Notes: generated from the sequence alone by a model not told the origin. Numbered from the stretch's first letter, positions 16,518 through 26,258 are shown. The stretch: DNA of 38,198 nt from Clostridia bacterium (GCA_028708805.1 JAQVYC010000010.1:1-38198); one strand, 5' to 3'. Translations and numbers: made by a program.

Positions 16518-17600
16518 CTAAACTTTGGGGTTATCTTTGGCGTTGTTGATTAGGGAATTTTTAAAATCCTTTTTGCCGAAAACGGTACTTTTCACTCCGA
16601 GATTATTCTCAAAATAAATAAATTTGAATATTAAAATTAAACCGAAAAGTCCAATTATAGGATAACAATAATTAACAATTTTTTCAAAGCCAAAAAGGCT
16701 AATTAGCAGAACGGCAGAACAACATAGAAATGCCGTTCTGTTTTTTTCTTTGCTTTTAAAAACAGAACATATCGTATACAAAGCAACGAATAAAGATGTG
16801 ATAATGCCGAGCAATAAAACAAACATAAATAAAAATGGAAAAGGTTCACCTAGTCTTAAAGTCAAAAGAACAAAAGGCATGCTAGCATCCATAGCAACCG
16901 CCCCGTTTGTAATTAAGCAAATTATGCAAATTAGCAATACAAAACAAATGATTAAAGTGGCGAAAAAACTAACTTTTTTTATTTCTTTTTGGTTCAAACT
17001 TCTGCCAGCTTGTATGGGAATAAAATATGAAAGCAATATATTTGCCATAACATAAATTATAATTGAAATAGGTAAAATGTAAGCGTGTGTTGAACTTGGA
17101 ATGTATGCAACATCGGTTACAGGATTAATCGTTGAATAGACCGAGTAAATAATCAAAAGGATTATTACCAACGGAATTAATATAACATTTATTTTATAAA
17201 GGCCTTTAAGTCCAGATTTTAAGACTAGAAAACTAATAATAAAAATAAATATATGAAATATAAATGTTGGAACCTCTATCAAGTTAGAACTTAAAACTTC
17301 AACCGCACCAGAGAACATAGCAGACGCATAAATTATAAAAATTGCTATGATTGTAATATTAAAAAATATTGAACAGTCTATTTTTTTATTAATGTCTAGA
17401 ATATTTTTATAACTATTCTTAGAACCAATAGTTAAAAACATTTTAAAACAGTAATAGAATAATATAAAAACAATAGGCAAAAAATATAAACTGGTGTAGC
17501 CAAATATAGCAAAAAACAACGAAAGCTCTCTCCCGCTTGCAAAACCTGCTCCAATTATACTACTAATAATCAAAAAGACGCTAGGTAAAATTTTTCTCAT
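16518..17600 (-). CDS. YkvI-type membrane protein (APC-superfamily transporter-like)
   Basis: A 360-residue, 10-11-helix membrane protein of the uncharacterised YkvI family, distantly related to amino-acid/sodium symporters. The diagnostic start is IISSIIGAGFASGREL (about 12-27), where the unwound-helix glycines sit. Later motifs are the IPIQAGRSLNQKEI loop (about 193-206) and GIITSLFVALYTICSVF. The substrate is unknown. There is no Shine-Dalgarno sequence, and TATAAA stands six bases before the ATG, so the message may be leaderless. It converges on ylbJ. The family is often found in Firmicutes with no fixed partner; none is seen here either. Confidence 0.8.
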   Translation of the reverse strand: MRKILPSVFLIISSIIGAGFASGRELSLFFAIFGYTSLYFLPIVFILFYYCFKMFLTIGSKNSYKNILDINKKIDCSIFFNITIIAIFIIYASAMFSGAVEVLSSNLIEVPTFIFHIFIFIISFLVLKSGLKGLYKINVILIPLVIILLIIYSVYSTINPVTDVAYIPSSTHAYILPISIIIYVMANILLSYFIPIQAGRSLNQKEIKKVSFFATLIICFVLLICIICLITNGAVAMDASMPFVLLTLRLGEPFPFLFMFVLLLGIITSLFVALYTICSVFKSKEKNRTAFLCCSAVLLISLFGFEKIVNYCYPIIGLFGLILIFKFIYFENNLGVKSTVFGKKDFKNSLINNAKDNPKV

Positions 17601-17723
17601 AGTATATTTATATGGTTGATTTTATTAATACATTACCAGCTTTTGAGTAAGCTTTTATGTCTTTTTAATGAAAATACTGGAAAAACTAAAATAATTAAAA
17701 TTAGTCAAAAAATTTCTGATTTA

Positions 17724-17750
17724 AAATAAAAAACACTAACAAAGTTAGTG
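17724..17750 (-). terminator. Intrinsic terminator after tRNA-Glu
   Basis: A perfect 7-bp stem (CACTAAC / GTTAGTG) with a 3-base loop is followed on the minus strand by a T-rich tract. It ends the single-tRNA transcript. Confidence 0.85.
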
Positions 17751-17823
17751 ATTCTTTATTTTTTGAACTCAATTGAAAAAAGTCATAACAGATTATTAGC
17801 ATTAAGTTCGAATATGTAGTGCT

Positions 17824-17898
17824 TGGTACCCTCAAGGGGAATCGAACCCCTGATTCCACCGTGAGAGGGTGGCGTCTTAACCCCTTGACCATGAGGGC
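17824..17898 (-). tRNA. tRNA-Glu (anticodon CUC)
   Basis: A 75-nt cloverleaf with encoded CCA. The acceptor is GCCCTCA paired with TGAGGGT (first pair G-T), with a D arm, an anticodon stem CCACC/GGTGG with loop CTCTCAC giving anticodon CTC, a variable loop AATC, and a T arm AGGGG-TTCGAAT-CCCCT. Discriminator A is followed by CCA. It reads GAG codons, so a separate UUC tRNA for GAA is expected elsewhere. It has its own promoter and terminator. Confidence 0.97.
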
Positions 17899-17920
17899 AA
17901 AAAACCTGAGCTTTTCGAGA

Positions 17921-17949
17921 ATAATAGCATATATATGATAACAAGTCAA
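17921..17949 (-). promoter_or_regulatory. Sigma-A-type promoter of tRNA-Glu
   Basis: On the minus strand: TTGACT (17944-17949), a 17-bp spacer and TATTAT (17921-17926). The start point would lie about 15 bases before the mature 5' end of the tRNA. Confidence 0.8.
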
Positions 17950-18119
17950 GCCAAATTTTTTATATTTATATAAAAATCAACTGTTTTTATGTATGGATTT
18001 AATAACTTATATTAGTAATTTTTATTGCTTTTGAATTTATTTTAATTTATATTATAAATAATTAAATCATTCGGCTAAAAAGACATCTTTTTATAAACAA
18101 TTCTAATCAAAACAATCTT

Positions 18120-18215
18120 TTGAGCTAGTTAAACAGAAACAGAGAAAGCTCAGTGCCGTAATCAATTCGTTCGAATAAATTCTCACTTTGAAAGCCCTTA
18201 GCTCGTTTCAAGTTC
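18120..18215. other. Structured-looking intergenic island after yraN
   Basis: Within a 282-base gap between tRNA-Glu and yraN, this patch is less AT-rich and has nested inverted repeats: TGAGCT/AGCTCA at 18121-18126 and 18147-18152, and GAGCTA/TAGCTC at 18122 and 18199. It shares short blocks with the gap at 36205-36285. No reading frame or known RNA family is recognised. Confidence 0.35.
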
Positions 18216-18232
18216 TTGCAAGTTTATTTTGT

Positions 18233-18577
18233 TTAATGAAATGCTTCTTTAATATGGTTGATTTTTTCACCACAAATTTCAATAACATCAAAACGGATAT
18301 CACTAACTTCTGTTCTTGTTAGCCTCAGATATTCCAATGCGCCTTTTTTAATTTTGTTTTGCTTCGCTCTATTAACTTCTTCCTGCGGAAGTCCGTAATC
18401 TAAATTAGATTTAATTTTAACTTCAATAAAAACAATTTCTTTTTTTAAGCGGGAGATAATATCGATTTCGCCAAAAGAATTTGTAAAATTAACTTCCAAA
18501 ATTTTATAGCCTTTATCTTTCAAAAATTTAACGGCTTTTATTTCTCCAACTTTTCCTAAAATGTGTGGTTTATACAT
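18233..18577 (-). CDS. yraN: YraN family (UPF0102) nuclease-like protein
   Basis: A 114-residue protein of the UPF0102 family with a restriction-endonuclease-like fold. It has GKVGEIKAVKFLKDKGYKIL (9-28), then GEIDII (36-41) and FIEVK (50-54), which together form the acidic/Lys metal-dependent nuclease centre, and later FDVIEI. The function is not settled; family members lie beside rnhB and rbgA, as here. It is the last gene of the run that begins with ylxM, 20 bases after rbgA. No clear ribosome-binding site is visible, so coupling to rbgA is likely. Confidence 0.92.
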   Translation of the reverse strand: MYKPHILGKVGEIKAVKFLKDKGYKILEVNFTNSFGEIDIISRLKKEIVFIEVKIKSNLDYGLPQEEVNRAKQNKIKKGALEYLRLTRTEVSDIRFDVIEICGEKINHIKEAFH

Positions 18578-18596
18578 AAAAATTTAGGCTTTTTAT

Positions 18597-19436
18597 TTAA
18601 AGCAAAGTTATGTTGCCTAATCTCCTTTTTCTAAAATCATCTAGAATCATTATCGAGATTCGGTCGTAATCTATGCTTCCGCCCTTTGTAACTAAATTTT
18701 TAGATATTGCAATTTGCTTAATTTTTTCATAAGGGGTTCCACTTAGCTCAACATTATATCTTAAATTTAAAGCATTTGGATACTGCAATTCAATATCTCT
18801 AATTAGTGCTACTGCAAGTTCGTTTATATCTAAAACCTTATCGCTAATACTTCCTATGTAAGCTAAAAACCTTGCTGATTTCTCATCACTTAAATTTGGT
18901 TGCAGTGTTCCGGGGGTATCTAAAATTTGTATTTCTCTGGAAATATTTACCCATTGTTTGCCTTTGGTAACACCGGGTCTATTCCCCGTTTGAGTTTTTG
19001 CCTTGCCACACAAATTATTTACAAAAGTACTTTTTCCAGAATTTGGAATTCCTAGAACCATTGCTTTTATATAGGTATTTAACCCTTTGTTTTTATTTTT
19101 TAAAATTTTTTCTTCACCTAGGATTTTTATTTTTTCAAGAACCTTTTTTACTGCCCCCGAAGCAGTACTGTTGACCTCTACAATTTGAAATTTGCTTTTA
19201 AAATGCAGTTTTAAACTTTCCTTAACTGCTGCTATTTTAGATGTATCCGCCATATCAATTTTATTTAAAACAACCAAGACAGGCTTGTTTGCAATTATTT
19301 TATCGAACTCAGGATTTAAACAGGCAAGCGGTGATCGGGCATCTAAAATATAAAGAACCACATCAACATTTTTCACTTCAACTTGCATTACCCTTAAAGC
19401 CCTTGTCATATGCCCCGGAAACCAGTTTATTTTCAT
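18597..19436 (-). CDS. rbgA: Ribosome biogenesis GTPase RbgA (YlqF)
   Basis: A 279-residue circularly permuted GTPase. The G4 motif NKID (58-61) comes before the P-loop GIPNSGKST (129-137), PGVTKG (G2) and DTPG (173-176). The N-terminus WFPGHMTRALR is diagnostic of YlqF/RbgA. It drives late assembly of the 50S subunit in the cytoplasm. AAAGGTGAG lies just before the ATG. Upstream is trmD; in many Firmicutes rplS stands between them, but here the gap is only 76 bases and holds no gene. Confidence 0.96.
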   Translation of the reverse strand: MKINWFPGHMTRALRVMQVEVKNVDVVLYILDARSPLACLNPEFDKIIANKPVLVVLNKIDMADTSKIAAVKESLKLHFKSKFQIVEVNSTASGAVKKVLEKIKILGEEKILKNKNKGLNTYIKAMVLGIPNSGKSTFVNNLCGKAKTQTGNRPGVTKGKQWVNISREIQILDTPGTLQPNLSDEKSARFLAYIGSISDKVLDINELAVALIRDIELQYPNALNLRYNVELSGTPYEKIKQIAISKNLVTKGGSIDYDRISIMILDDFRKRRLGNITLL

Positions 19437-19512
19437 ATCTCACCTTTCGACCTTTAATATTTTATTATGTTTGATTTACTAATGAAAAACCAAAATACAA
19501 AGTTCAATTCGC

Positions 19513-20202
19513 TTAATCGTTTTTTAATTTTCTTATATATTTATTATATAAATCATTACGGCGTTCTTTTGTAATTTTTAAAGATTGCTCTTTTCGCCAC
19601 TCATTTACTTTTTGATGATTCCCAGAAATTAAAACCTCAGGCACTTTTAATCCCTGAAACTCTTGCGGTCTAGTATACTGCGGATATTCTAACAATTCAT
19701 TTGAAAAACTTTCTTCATCTAAGGAATTTTCACTTATAACATTAGGAATATATCTGCTAATTGAATCAATAATTGCTAGCGCAGGAATTTCCCCGCCGGT
19801 TAAAATAAAATCTCCTATCGAAACTTCTTCATCAACACAAAGGTCAATGATTCGCTCATCCACCCCTTCATAATGCCCGCAAATTATTATTAGATGTTCT
19901 ACACTAGACAAATTTTTAACTTTTTGCTGATTAAATATTTCGCCTTTTGGCGACATTAAAATGACCTTTGATTTTTCGGTTTTTAAACTATTAACAGAAT
20001 CAAATATCGGTTGCGGGCTGAGTATCATTCCAGAGCCACCACCATAAGGATAATCATCACATTTTTTGTGTTTATCTGTTGAAAAATCTCGGAAATTAAT
20101 TACATTAATATCAATTATTTTACTTTTTATTGCTCTGCCTAAAATGCTATATTCAATGCAATTAAACATTTCAGGAAAAAGCGTTAAAACATCAATTTTC
20201 AT
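19513..20202 (-). CDS. trmD: tRNA (guanine37-N1)-methyltransferase TrmD
   Basis: A 229-residue SPOUT methyltransferase. It has the MKIDVLTLFPEMF start, the DYPYGGGSGMI loop (about 51-61), ICGHYEGVDERI (about 108-119) and SIGDFILTGGEIPAL, which make the trefoil-knot S-adenosylmethionine site, and the C-terminal RRNDLY. It methylates G37 next to the anticodon and so prevents +1 frameshifting. AAAGGAAAT precedes the ATG. It follows rimM by 55 bases in the conserved rpsP-rimM-trmD order. Confidence 0.97.
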   Translation of the reverse strand: MKIDVLTLFPEMFNCIEYSILGRAIKSKIIDINVINFRDFSTDKHKKCDDYPYGGGSGMILSPQPIFDSVNSLKTEKSKVILMSPKGEIFNQQKVKNLSSVEHLIIICGHYEGVDERIIDLCVDEEVSIGDFILTGGEIPALAIIDSISRYIPNVISENSLDEESFSNELLEYPQYTRPQEFQGLKVPEVLISGNHQKVNEWRKEQSLKITKERRNDLYNKYIRKLKND

Positions 20203-20257
20203 TTTAATTTCCTTTGTTTTAGAGTTATTTTTAATTAATTTTATTTATTGCTTTATC

Positions 20258-20755
20258 TCAAACTTTATTTTCTTCATATAAATCTTGATTTATAATTGCA
20301 ATCTGATTTTTAAGGTCAACTCTTAAAAATATTTTTTTAATAAAAGGCACTGAAAATGTTGTATAAGATTCTTTGATTAAAAGAATATCTGTTGCTCCGT
20401 AATTTTCAATACTTAAAATATCCCCTATATATTTTCCACTAATATTTTGTACTTTCAAGCCTATTAAATCTTCAATAAAATAATTATCTGGCTCATTCTC
20501 TCCATATTCTTCTTTTGTTATGTATAAAATTTTATTTCTAAAATTTTCAGCCAAATCAATTGTGTTAATATTTTCTAATTGTATATAAGAAAATCCCAGA
20601 CGATAAATGCTTGAGATAACTTTATAATTTTTATTATTACATATAACATTGCTTAGGTTCGAAAACAAATCAAACTTTTCCGTTAGAACCTTGCATTTTA
20701 GCTCGCCCTTTAAGCCTTTTGGTTTTAAAACCTTGGCTATGGAAATTTTTTCCAT
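20258..20755 (-). CDS. rimM: Ribosome maturation factor RimM
   Basis: A 165-residue RimM. The N-terminal beta-barrel begins IAKVLKPKGLKGELKCKVLT and the C-terminal PRC-barrel carries YFIEDLIGLKV and a late VPFIKKIFLRVD. It helps S13/S19 assembly into the 30S head. I prefer the ATG at 20755, one base after the khpA stop, because the family begins a few residues before IAKV. A GTG three codons upstream is the alternative. It lies between khpA and trmD, the normal order. Confidence 0.93.
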   Translation of the reverse strand: MEKISIAKVLKPKGLKGELKCKVLTEKFDLFSNLSNVICNNKNYKVISSIYRLGFSYIQLENINTIDLAENFRNKILYITKEEYGENEPDNYFIEDLIGLKVQNISGKYIGDILSIENYGATDILLIKESYTTFSVPFIKKIFLRVDLKNQIAIINQDLYEENKV

Positions 20756-20756
20756 T

Positions 20757-20987
20757 TTATTCACCGACTTTAATTAAATATTTTTTGCCAGTTTTATTTG
20801 AAATAGATTTCACAATTGTTCGAACACTGTTTACAATTCTTCCACCTCTTCCTATAATTTTACCTAAATCATTTGAATTAACTTTAACCGATATTGTTAT
20901 GATATTGTTATTTTCTTCAGATTTTACTTCGACTTGCTCAGGTGAATTAACCAAATGCTTGGCAATGTAAAGAACTAATTCTTCCAT
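20757..20987 (-). CDS. khpA: KH-domain RNA-binding protein KhpA
   Basis: A 76-residue protein with one KH domain (KhpA/YlqC). It has MEELVLYIAKHLVNSPEQV at the start and the LGKIIGRGGRIVNSVRTI helix-GxxG-helix at about 42-59. With KhpB/Jag it binds RNA and affects cell elongation in Firmicutes. Two starts are possible. The ATG at 20999 overlaps the rpsP stop (TAATG). The ATG at 20987 has GGAG six bases upstream and matches the family N-terminus better, so I chose it. Translation is probably coupled to rpsP. Confidence 0.93.
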   Translation of the reverse strand: MEELVLYIAKHLVNSPEQVEVKSEENNNIITISVKVNSNDLGKIIGRGGRIVNSVRTIVKSISNKTGKKYLIKVGE

Positions 20988-20998
20988 AATCTTCTCCA

Positions 20999-21283
20999 TT
21001 ATTTTGTTACTAATTTAAATTTTTTACTGTCTTTTTCTTTTACAATAATACCAGCTTTGGCTAAAATGTCTTTTGCTGTATCTGTCGGTTTTGCACCATT
21101 GTTTATCCAAGTTTTAACTTTTTCGCCGTCTATTTTAATTTCAGCTGGATTTGTTAAGGGATTGTATGTTCCTAAAATCTCAATGAATTTTCCATCTCTC
21201 GGAGATTTGGAATCTGCTACTACTACTCTGTAAAAAGGTGATTTTTTATCCCCCATTCTTGTTAAACGAATTTTTACTGCCAT
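20999..21283 (-). CDS. rpsP: 30S ribosomal protein S16
   Basis: A 94-residue bS16 starting [25 protein letters not shown], with EILGTYNPL at about 35-43 and [11 protein letters not shown] at about 58-68. The ATG at 21283 is chosen because the family starts there and GGAGG lies 12 bases upstream; an earlier in-frame ATG adds 13 unrelated residues. It lies between ffh and khpA. S16 is a primary binding protein of the 30S body. Confidence 0.97.
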   Translation of the reverse strand: MAVKIRLTRMGDKKSPFYRVVVADSKSPRDGKFIEILGTYNPLTNPAEIKIDGEKVKTWINNGAKPTDTAKDILAKAGIIVKEKDSKKFKLVTK

Positions 21284-21363
21284 TTTTTTATTTTTCCTCC
21301 ATATTTTTTTATATATCTTCATTAATTTTTTTAATGTTAATATTGTTTTATTACCTTTAAATT

Positions 21364-22677
21364 TTAAAACTTAAAGGCACCTCTTTTATTTTTGAATTGT
21401 TTCATCATTTCTTTAGATTGCTCAAACTTTTTAATTAAAGAATTTACATCTTGAATAGTTGTTCCGCTACCTTTTGCAATTCTTTGTCTATGACTGCCTT
21501 TAATAATTTCAGGATGTCGGCGTTCTTTAATAGTCATACTTTGAATAATCGCTTTATTTTTTTTGATTTCGTTTTCATCCACATCAAAACCTTTAAGTTT
21601 CGAACTGATATTAGACGGCAACATTTGCATTATATCTTTAACATTGCCCATTTTTTTTAAGTTGTCAATTTGCTTTAAATAATCTTCAAAAGTAAAAGAA
21701 TTTTCTCTTAAACTTTTCTCTATCTCTCTTGCTTCTTCATCAGTTACGGCATCTTGTGCTTTCTCAATTAATGTAAGAACATCGCCCATACCTAGAATTC
21801 TGGAAGCTATTCTTTCGGGATAAAACGGTTCAATATCCCCCAACTTTTCACCTATACCGCTAAACTTAATAGGCTTATTTATAACCGACTTGATTGTAAG
21901 TGCTGCACCACCACGAGTATCACCATCTAACTTAGATAAAATAACACCAGTAATATCTAATTTATTATTAAATGCCTCTGCTACGGTTACAGCATCTTGC
22001 CCAGTCATTGCATCCACAACTAAAAGAATTTCAGTTGGTTTAATTTCTTTTTTAATTTGTTCAAGTTCTTTCATCAATTCGTCATTTATGTGTAAGCGAC
22101 CAGCAGTATCTATTAATACTGTATCAAGCCCTTGCTTTAATGCGTGTTCAATTGCCTGCTTTGCCGTTTTAACTGGATTTTGCATTCCTCGTTCAAGCAC
22201 TTCAATATTTGTTTGCTTGCCTATTACTTGTAATTGATTTATTGCCGCAGGACGATAAATGTCGCAAGCAACTAACAACGGTTTCTTACCTATCTTTTTG
22301 AGATAAGCGCCAAGTTTGCCACACATTGTGGTTTTTCCTGCACCTTGTAAACCGCATAAAAGAATTACTGTTGGTGGCTTTGAAGATACTTTTAATTTTG
22401 AATTTGTAGAGCCTAGAAGTTCAACCATTTCTTCATTTACAATTTTAATGACTTGTTGAGAAGGCGTTAAACTTTGCAAAACTTCGTTACCAAGTGCCTT
22501 TTCTGTTATTTTTGCAATGAAGTTTTTAGCAACCAGATAATTAACATCGGCTTCTAAAAGAGCCACGCGAACCTCACGCATTGCCTCTTTAATTTCAAGG
22601 GCAGTTAATTTGCCACGCTTTGACAACTTGCTAAAAATATGTGCTAATCTCTCGCTTAAATTAGAAAATAATGCCAA
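21364..22677 (-). CDS. ffh: Signal recognition particle protein Ffh
   Basis: A 437-residue SRP54. The N domain is about 1-90. The G domain has [27 protein letters not shown] and [10 protein letters not shown]. The M domain (about 300-437) is Met-rich with a C-terminal [14 protein letters not shown] segment that binds 4.5S RNA. It binds signal sequences on ribosomes and delivers them to FtsY. The start is TTG (22675-22677), with GAGGAGAT placed inside the end of ylxM, only three bases after that stop, so the two genes are coupled. The SRP RNA gene itself is not recognised in the window. Confidence 0.97.
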   Translation of the reverse strand: MALFSNLSERLAHIFSKLSKRGKLTALEIKEAMREVRVALLEADVNYLVAKNFIAKITEKALGNEVLQSLTPSQQVIKIVNEEMVELLGSTNSKLKVSSKPPTVILLCGLQGAGKTTMCGKLGAYLKKIGKKPLLVACDIYRPAAINQLQVIGKQTNIEVLERGMQNPVKTAKQAIEHALKQGLDTVLIDTAGRLHINDELMKELEQIKKEIKPTEILLVVDAMTGQDAVTVAEAFNNKLDITGVILSKLDGDTRGGAALTIKSVINKPIKFSGIGEKLGDIEPFYPERIASRILGMGDVLTLIEKAQDAVTDEEAREIEKSLRENSFTFEDYLKQIDNLKKMGNVKDIMQMLPSNISSKLKGFDVDENEIKKNKAIIQSMTIKERRHPEIIKGSHRQRIAKGSGTTIQDVNSLIKKFEQSKEMMKQFKNKRGAFKF

Positions 22678-22680
22678 TGA

Positions 22681-23073
22681 TTATATCTCCTCTAAATTTT
22701 TAATTAAATTATTCGAATAATCTAATTTTATTAAAAACATATCAATTAAATTTGGGTTGGTACATTTTTTTTTGCTTTCAGAAATTAAATTTTGTAATTC
22801 ATAATTATTTTGATATAATTTTTTTGAAATGTTTTTTAGACTTTCAAGTTTCACACAAAACCCAAAATCATTTTCGAGTTTCTGCAATTTTTGTGTACAA
22901 AGAGTAATTAAATTAAAAATTGCTTGCCTAGTTACTTGTTTTATTTCTGCAATTTCAGAAATTTGTAAATTTTTATATAAATAATAATTTAAAATTTCTT
23001 GTTGATTTGAGTTAAAATTATTCTTATAAATATCATAATATTTTGTTAAATTAATTAAATCATCTAATTGCAT
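22681..23073 (-). CDS. ylxM: YlxM-type UPF0122 helix-turn-helix protein
   Basis: A 130-residue helical protein with a sigma-region-4-like helix-turn-helix: LTKYYDIYKNNFNSNQQEIL then LQISEIAEIKQVTRQAIFNLI (about 36-56). YlxM is the standing upstream neighbour of ffh in Firmicutes and is thought to modulate SRP, but its mode of action is not settled. The ATG has GGAG nine bases upstream and follows a promoter (23113-23141). A dyad GTAAAC-8-GTTTAC lies in the leader. The C-terminal half is more Asn/Lys-rich than usual. Confidence 0.88.
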   Translation of the reverse strand: MQLDDLINLTKYYDIYKNNFNSNQQEILNYYLYKNLQISEIAEIKQVTRQAIFNLITLCTQKLQKLENDFGFCVKLESLKNISKKLYQNNYELQNLISESKKKCTNPNLIDMFLIKLDYSNNLIKNLEEI

Positions 23074-23112
23074 AATCTATCACTCCGTAAACACATTTTA
23101 GTTTACAAAACA

Positions 23113-23141
23113 AATATAGCATATTTGTTTTATTTTTGCAA
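23113..23141 (-). promoter_or_regulatory. Sigma-A-type promoter of the ylxM-ffh-rpsP run
   Basis: On the minus strand: TTGCAA (23136-23141), a 17-bp spacer and TATATT (23113-23118). The inverted repeat GTAAAC/GTTTAC (23087-23106) falls between the expected start point and the ylxM ribosome site, where it could form a leader hairpin or an operator. Confidence 0.6.
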
Positions 23142-23157
23142 GTTATTTATTAAAAAT

Positions 23158-24294
23158 TTATGGAATAAGTTTTAATATTATGGAATTTACAACTCCGAAA
23201 TATTCTTCATTTACGAACAAGTTTTTATTTGTAACAGATATTAAATGATTTTTTGTTAAAAAATTTATTTCGTTTTCTTTTTCTTTTAAAATATCGAAAC
23301 CTAAATCTTTTAAAACTTGCAAATTTATGCCCGACTTTATTCTTAGAGAAAGCATAATATACTCTTCTATAATTTGAGAATCCATTAAACTTTCTGTTTT
23401 TTTAATTTGTGATTTATCGGGTGTGCTAATATACTTTTGAATATCTGATGTGTTTTCAATTCTTTTGCCATCTATGTAACTGTGAGAAGCTACTCCAAAA
23501 CCTAAATATTCGCCACTATGCCAATAGTTTAAGTTGTGATTGCATTCATATCCACTTAAAGCAAAGTTGGAAATTTCATACCTATAAAAACCCAAGTTTT
23601 TTAAAATTTTAACAAGTTTATTGTATTGTGTTACACTCTCATCTTCCTTTAAAGGCTTAAACTTTTTATTTTGGAAATCAATATACAACTTTGTGTTTTC
23701 TTCCAGCATTAACATATAAACTGAAATATGTTTAAGCCCTAAATTTTTTAATTTTTCAATATTTATTATAAATTTTTCATAATCAATTTCGGTTACGCCT
23801 ATAATTAAATCAAGACTGATATTATTAAAACCAGCTTGCTTTGCCATTTGCACGGAACTAAAAATATGAGAAGATTTATGCTTACGACCTAGCAATATTA
23901 AAATTTCATCGTTAAAGCTTTGAGCCCCGAAACTGATTCTTGTAAAGCCTGAGTTTTTATATGCAGTTAGTTTTTCCATATCAACTGAATTAGGATTAAC
24001 TTCAATGCTTATTTCAGCATTATCATTAATATTGAAAGATTTTTTCAATAATTTAAGTATATTAAGAATATATTTTACATTAACACATGAAGGTGTTCCG
24101 CCGCCAAAATAAATTGAATTAACAGTTTTTTGTTTGCATAGTTTATTGTCAAGAATTTCTTTTTGAAGGTTCTCGAAATATTTCTCTTTTATTTCCTCAT
24201 CGTAAACACCAGAAACAAAATTACAATAGAAACATTTACTCTTGCAAAAAGGTATATGAATATAAATTCCAAAATTTTCTTTGTTAGTATTCAA
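23158..24294 (-). CDS. hemW: HemW-type radical SAM heme chaperone
   Basis: A 378-residue radical SAM protein. YIHIPFCKSKCFYCNF carries the cluster cysteines C17, C21 and C24 (CxxxCxxC), with the GGGTPS motif near 64-69. HNLNY at 253-257 is the HNxxY heme-binding motif that separates HemW from the coproporphyrinogen dehydrogenase HemN. Only one cluster motif is present, also HemW-like. It is thought to insert heme into respiratory proteins. The start is TTG (24292-24294), with AAGGGAAG close upstream. It follows lepA, a frequent order in Firmicutes. Confidence 0.92.
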   Translation of the reverse strand: MNTNKENFGIYIHIPFCKSKCFYCNFVSGVYDEEIKEKYFENLQKEILDNKLCKQKTVNSIYFGGGTPSCVNVKYILNILKLLKKSFNINDNAEISIEVNPNSVDMEKLTAYKNSGFTRISFGAQSFNDEILILLGRKHKSSHIFSSVQMAKQAGFNNISLDLIIGVTEIDYEKFIINIEKLKNLGLKHISVYMLMLEENTKLYIDFQNKKFKPLKEDESVTQYNKLVKILKNLGFYRYEISNFALSGYECNHNLNYWHSGEYLGFGVASHSYIDGKRIENTSDIQKYISTPDKSQIKKTESLMDSQIIEEYIMLSLRIKSGINLQVLKDLGFDILKEKENEINFLTKNHLISVTNKNLFVNEEYFGVVNSIILKLIP

Positions 24295-24452
24295 ACTTAC
24301 TTCCCTTTTTAAATTGCTATTCTACTAAAAGTCGAATAGTAATTTTTAACTAAACATACTTATTAAATTTAACTTTACCGTATTCGAATAACTTAAAAAA
24401 GCAATTATTCAAATCAATAATTCAAAATATTTAAATTTTATAATTTCTTTTA

Positions 24453-26258
24453 CTAATCTTCTGAATCAGTTTTAAGTATGCTCATAAAAGCCTCGTTAGG
24501 AATTTCTACATTTCCTATTTGCTTCATTCGCTTTTTACCTTCTTTCTGCTTTTCAAGTAATTTGCGTTTTCGCGAAATATCTCCTCCGTAACATTTAGCT
24601 AAAACATCTTTTCTCATCGCACCTATTGTTTCCCTTGCAATTACTTTATTGCCTATGCACGCTTGAATAGGCACTTCGAAAAGTTGTCTTGGTATTACTT
24701 TTTTAAGTTTTTCTGCAATAGCCCTGCCACGAGAATAAGCTTTATCTTTATGCACTATTAAGGAAAGAGCATCGCAAAGTTCATTGTTTAACAAAATATC
24801 TAAACGCACTAAATCACTTGTTTGAAACCCTATTAATTCGTAATCTAAACTTGCATATCCTTTTGTACGAGATTTAAGTAAATCAAAAAAATCATATACC
24901 ATTTCATTTAGTGGAAGTATATAATCTAGTCTAACTCGTTTTGTGTCTATATATTGCATATCTTTAAATATACCTCTTTTATCTTGGCAGAGTTCCATTA
25001 TTCCGCCAACAAATTCAGGAGGGGTAAAAATGCGTAAATCTACTATTGGTTCTTCAATTCTAATTATCTCCTGCACGGAAGGCAAGTTTGTGGGATTAGA
25101 CAATTGTATAATTTCATTATTTGTTTTGTAAACATTATAACTAACACTTGGCGCCGTTGTTATTATATCTAAATTAAATTCTCGTCTAAGTCGTTCAGTT
25201 ATTATTTCCATATGCAAAAGTCCTAAAAAACCGCAACGAAAACCAAAGCCTAACGCCTGAGAAACTTCGGGGGTAAAATCTAAGGAAGCATCATTTAGTT
25301 TTAGTTTTTCAAGGGCATCTCTTAAATCGTTGTATTTAGAACCATCAATTGAAAAAACTCCGCAAAAAACAACAGGCTGTACTTTTTTATAACCTGAAAG
25401 TGGATTTTTTGTTGGGTTTTCAGCATGCGTTATTGTGTCGCCTACTTTAATATCTGAAACATTTTTTATGCTACCTGCTAAATATCCAACATCTCCAGCC
25501 TTTAAAATGTTTGTTATTTTCATTGATGGTGTAAAAACGCCTACTTCGGTAACTTCATAAATTTTTCCTGTCATCATCATTTTTATTTTTGTACCTATTT
25601 TTACAGAACCATCAAAAATTCGAATAAAACTTATTGCTCCTTTAAAATTATCATAGTAGCTATCAAAAATAAGAGCCTTTAAAGGGGCAACTTCATCTCC
25701 TGAGGGAGATGGAACTTTTTTAATAATTTGTTCCAAAACAGATTCAATGTTAATTCCTTCCTTTGCTGAAACACAAGGAATATCATCAATAGGCAAACCT
25801 AAGGCCTCTTTTATTTCATTCTTAACTTCTTCCGTTCTGGCACTTGGCAAATCTATCTTATTAATCACTGGAATTATTTTTAAGTCATTATCAATGGCTA
25901 AATAGGCATTCGCCAAAGTTTGAGCCTCAACTCCTTGACTTGCATCAACAACTAAAATCGCTCCCTCACAAGCCGCCAACGAACGAGAAACTTCATATGT
26001 GAAATCTACATGTCCAGGTGTGTCAATTAAATTTAATGCGTATTCCTTTCCTTCAAAAGTATAAAACATTCTTGTTGGAGTTAATTTTATTGTTATGCCT
26101 CTTTCTCTCTCAATTTCCATACTATCTAAAATTTGTTTTTCCATATCTCTTTGAGAAACCGCACCAGTCTTTTCAATTAATCTATCAGCAAGAGTGCTTT
26201 TGCCGTGGTCAATATGTGCTATTATACAAAAATTTCTTATATTATCCTGTCTATTCAT
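24453..26258 (-). CDS. lepA: Elongation factor 4 (LepA)
   Basis: A 601-residue translational GTPase. It has AHIDHGKS (14-21), [15 protein letters not shown] and NKIDLPSA, followed by the EF-G-like domains and the LepA-specific C-terminal domain ([20 protein letters not shown], then [11 protein letters not shown]). Length is standard. It binds ribosomes and affects initiation and stalled elongation complexes. AAGGAAAA precedes the ATG. A promoter (26348-26376) lies upstream, so it is separate from rplJL. Confidence 0.97.
   Translation of the reverse strand: MNRQDNIRNFCIIAHIDHGKSTLADRLIEKTGAVSQRDMEKQILDSMEIERERGITIKLTPTRMFYTFEGKEYALNLIDTPGHVDFTYEVSRSLAACEGAILVVDASQGVEAQTLANAYLAIDNDLKIIPVINKIDLPSARTEEVKNEIKEALGLPIDDIPCVSAKEGINIESVLEQIIKKVPSPSGDEVAPLKALIFDSYYDNFKGAISFIRIFDGSVKIGTKIKMMMTGKIYEVTEVGVFTPSMKITNILKAGDVGYLAGSIKNVSDIKVGDTITHAENPTKNPLSGYKKVQPVVFCGVFSIDGSKYNDLRDALEKLKLNDASLDFTPEVSQALGFGFRCGFLGLLHMEIITERLRREFNLDIITTAPSVSYNVYKTNNEIIQLSNPTNLPSVQEIIRIEEPIVDLRIFTPPEFVGGIMELCQDKRGIFKDMQYIDTKRVRLDYILPLNEMVYDFFDLLKSRTKGYASLDYELIGFQTSDLVRLDILLNNELCDALSLIVHKDKAYSRGRAIAEKLKKVIPRQLFEVPIQACIGNKVIARETIGAMRKDVLAKCYGGDISRKRKLLEKQKEGKKRMKQIGNVEIPNEAFMSILKTDSED

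Noticed and set aside
17701-17949. An 82-residue minus-strand open frame
   Set aside because: It runs through tRNA-Glu, its promoter and its terminator, and has no ribosome site or family features.
22708-22721. Palindrome ATTATTCGAATAAT, and similar TATTCGAATA at about 24380
   Set aside because: The first is inside ylxM coding DNA; such TTCGAA palindromes occur repeatedly in this AT-rich sequence, including inside other genes, so they are probably chance.
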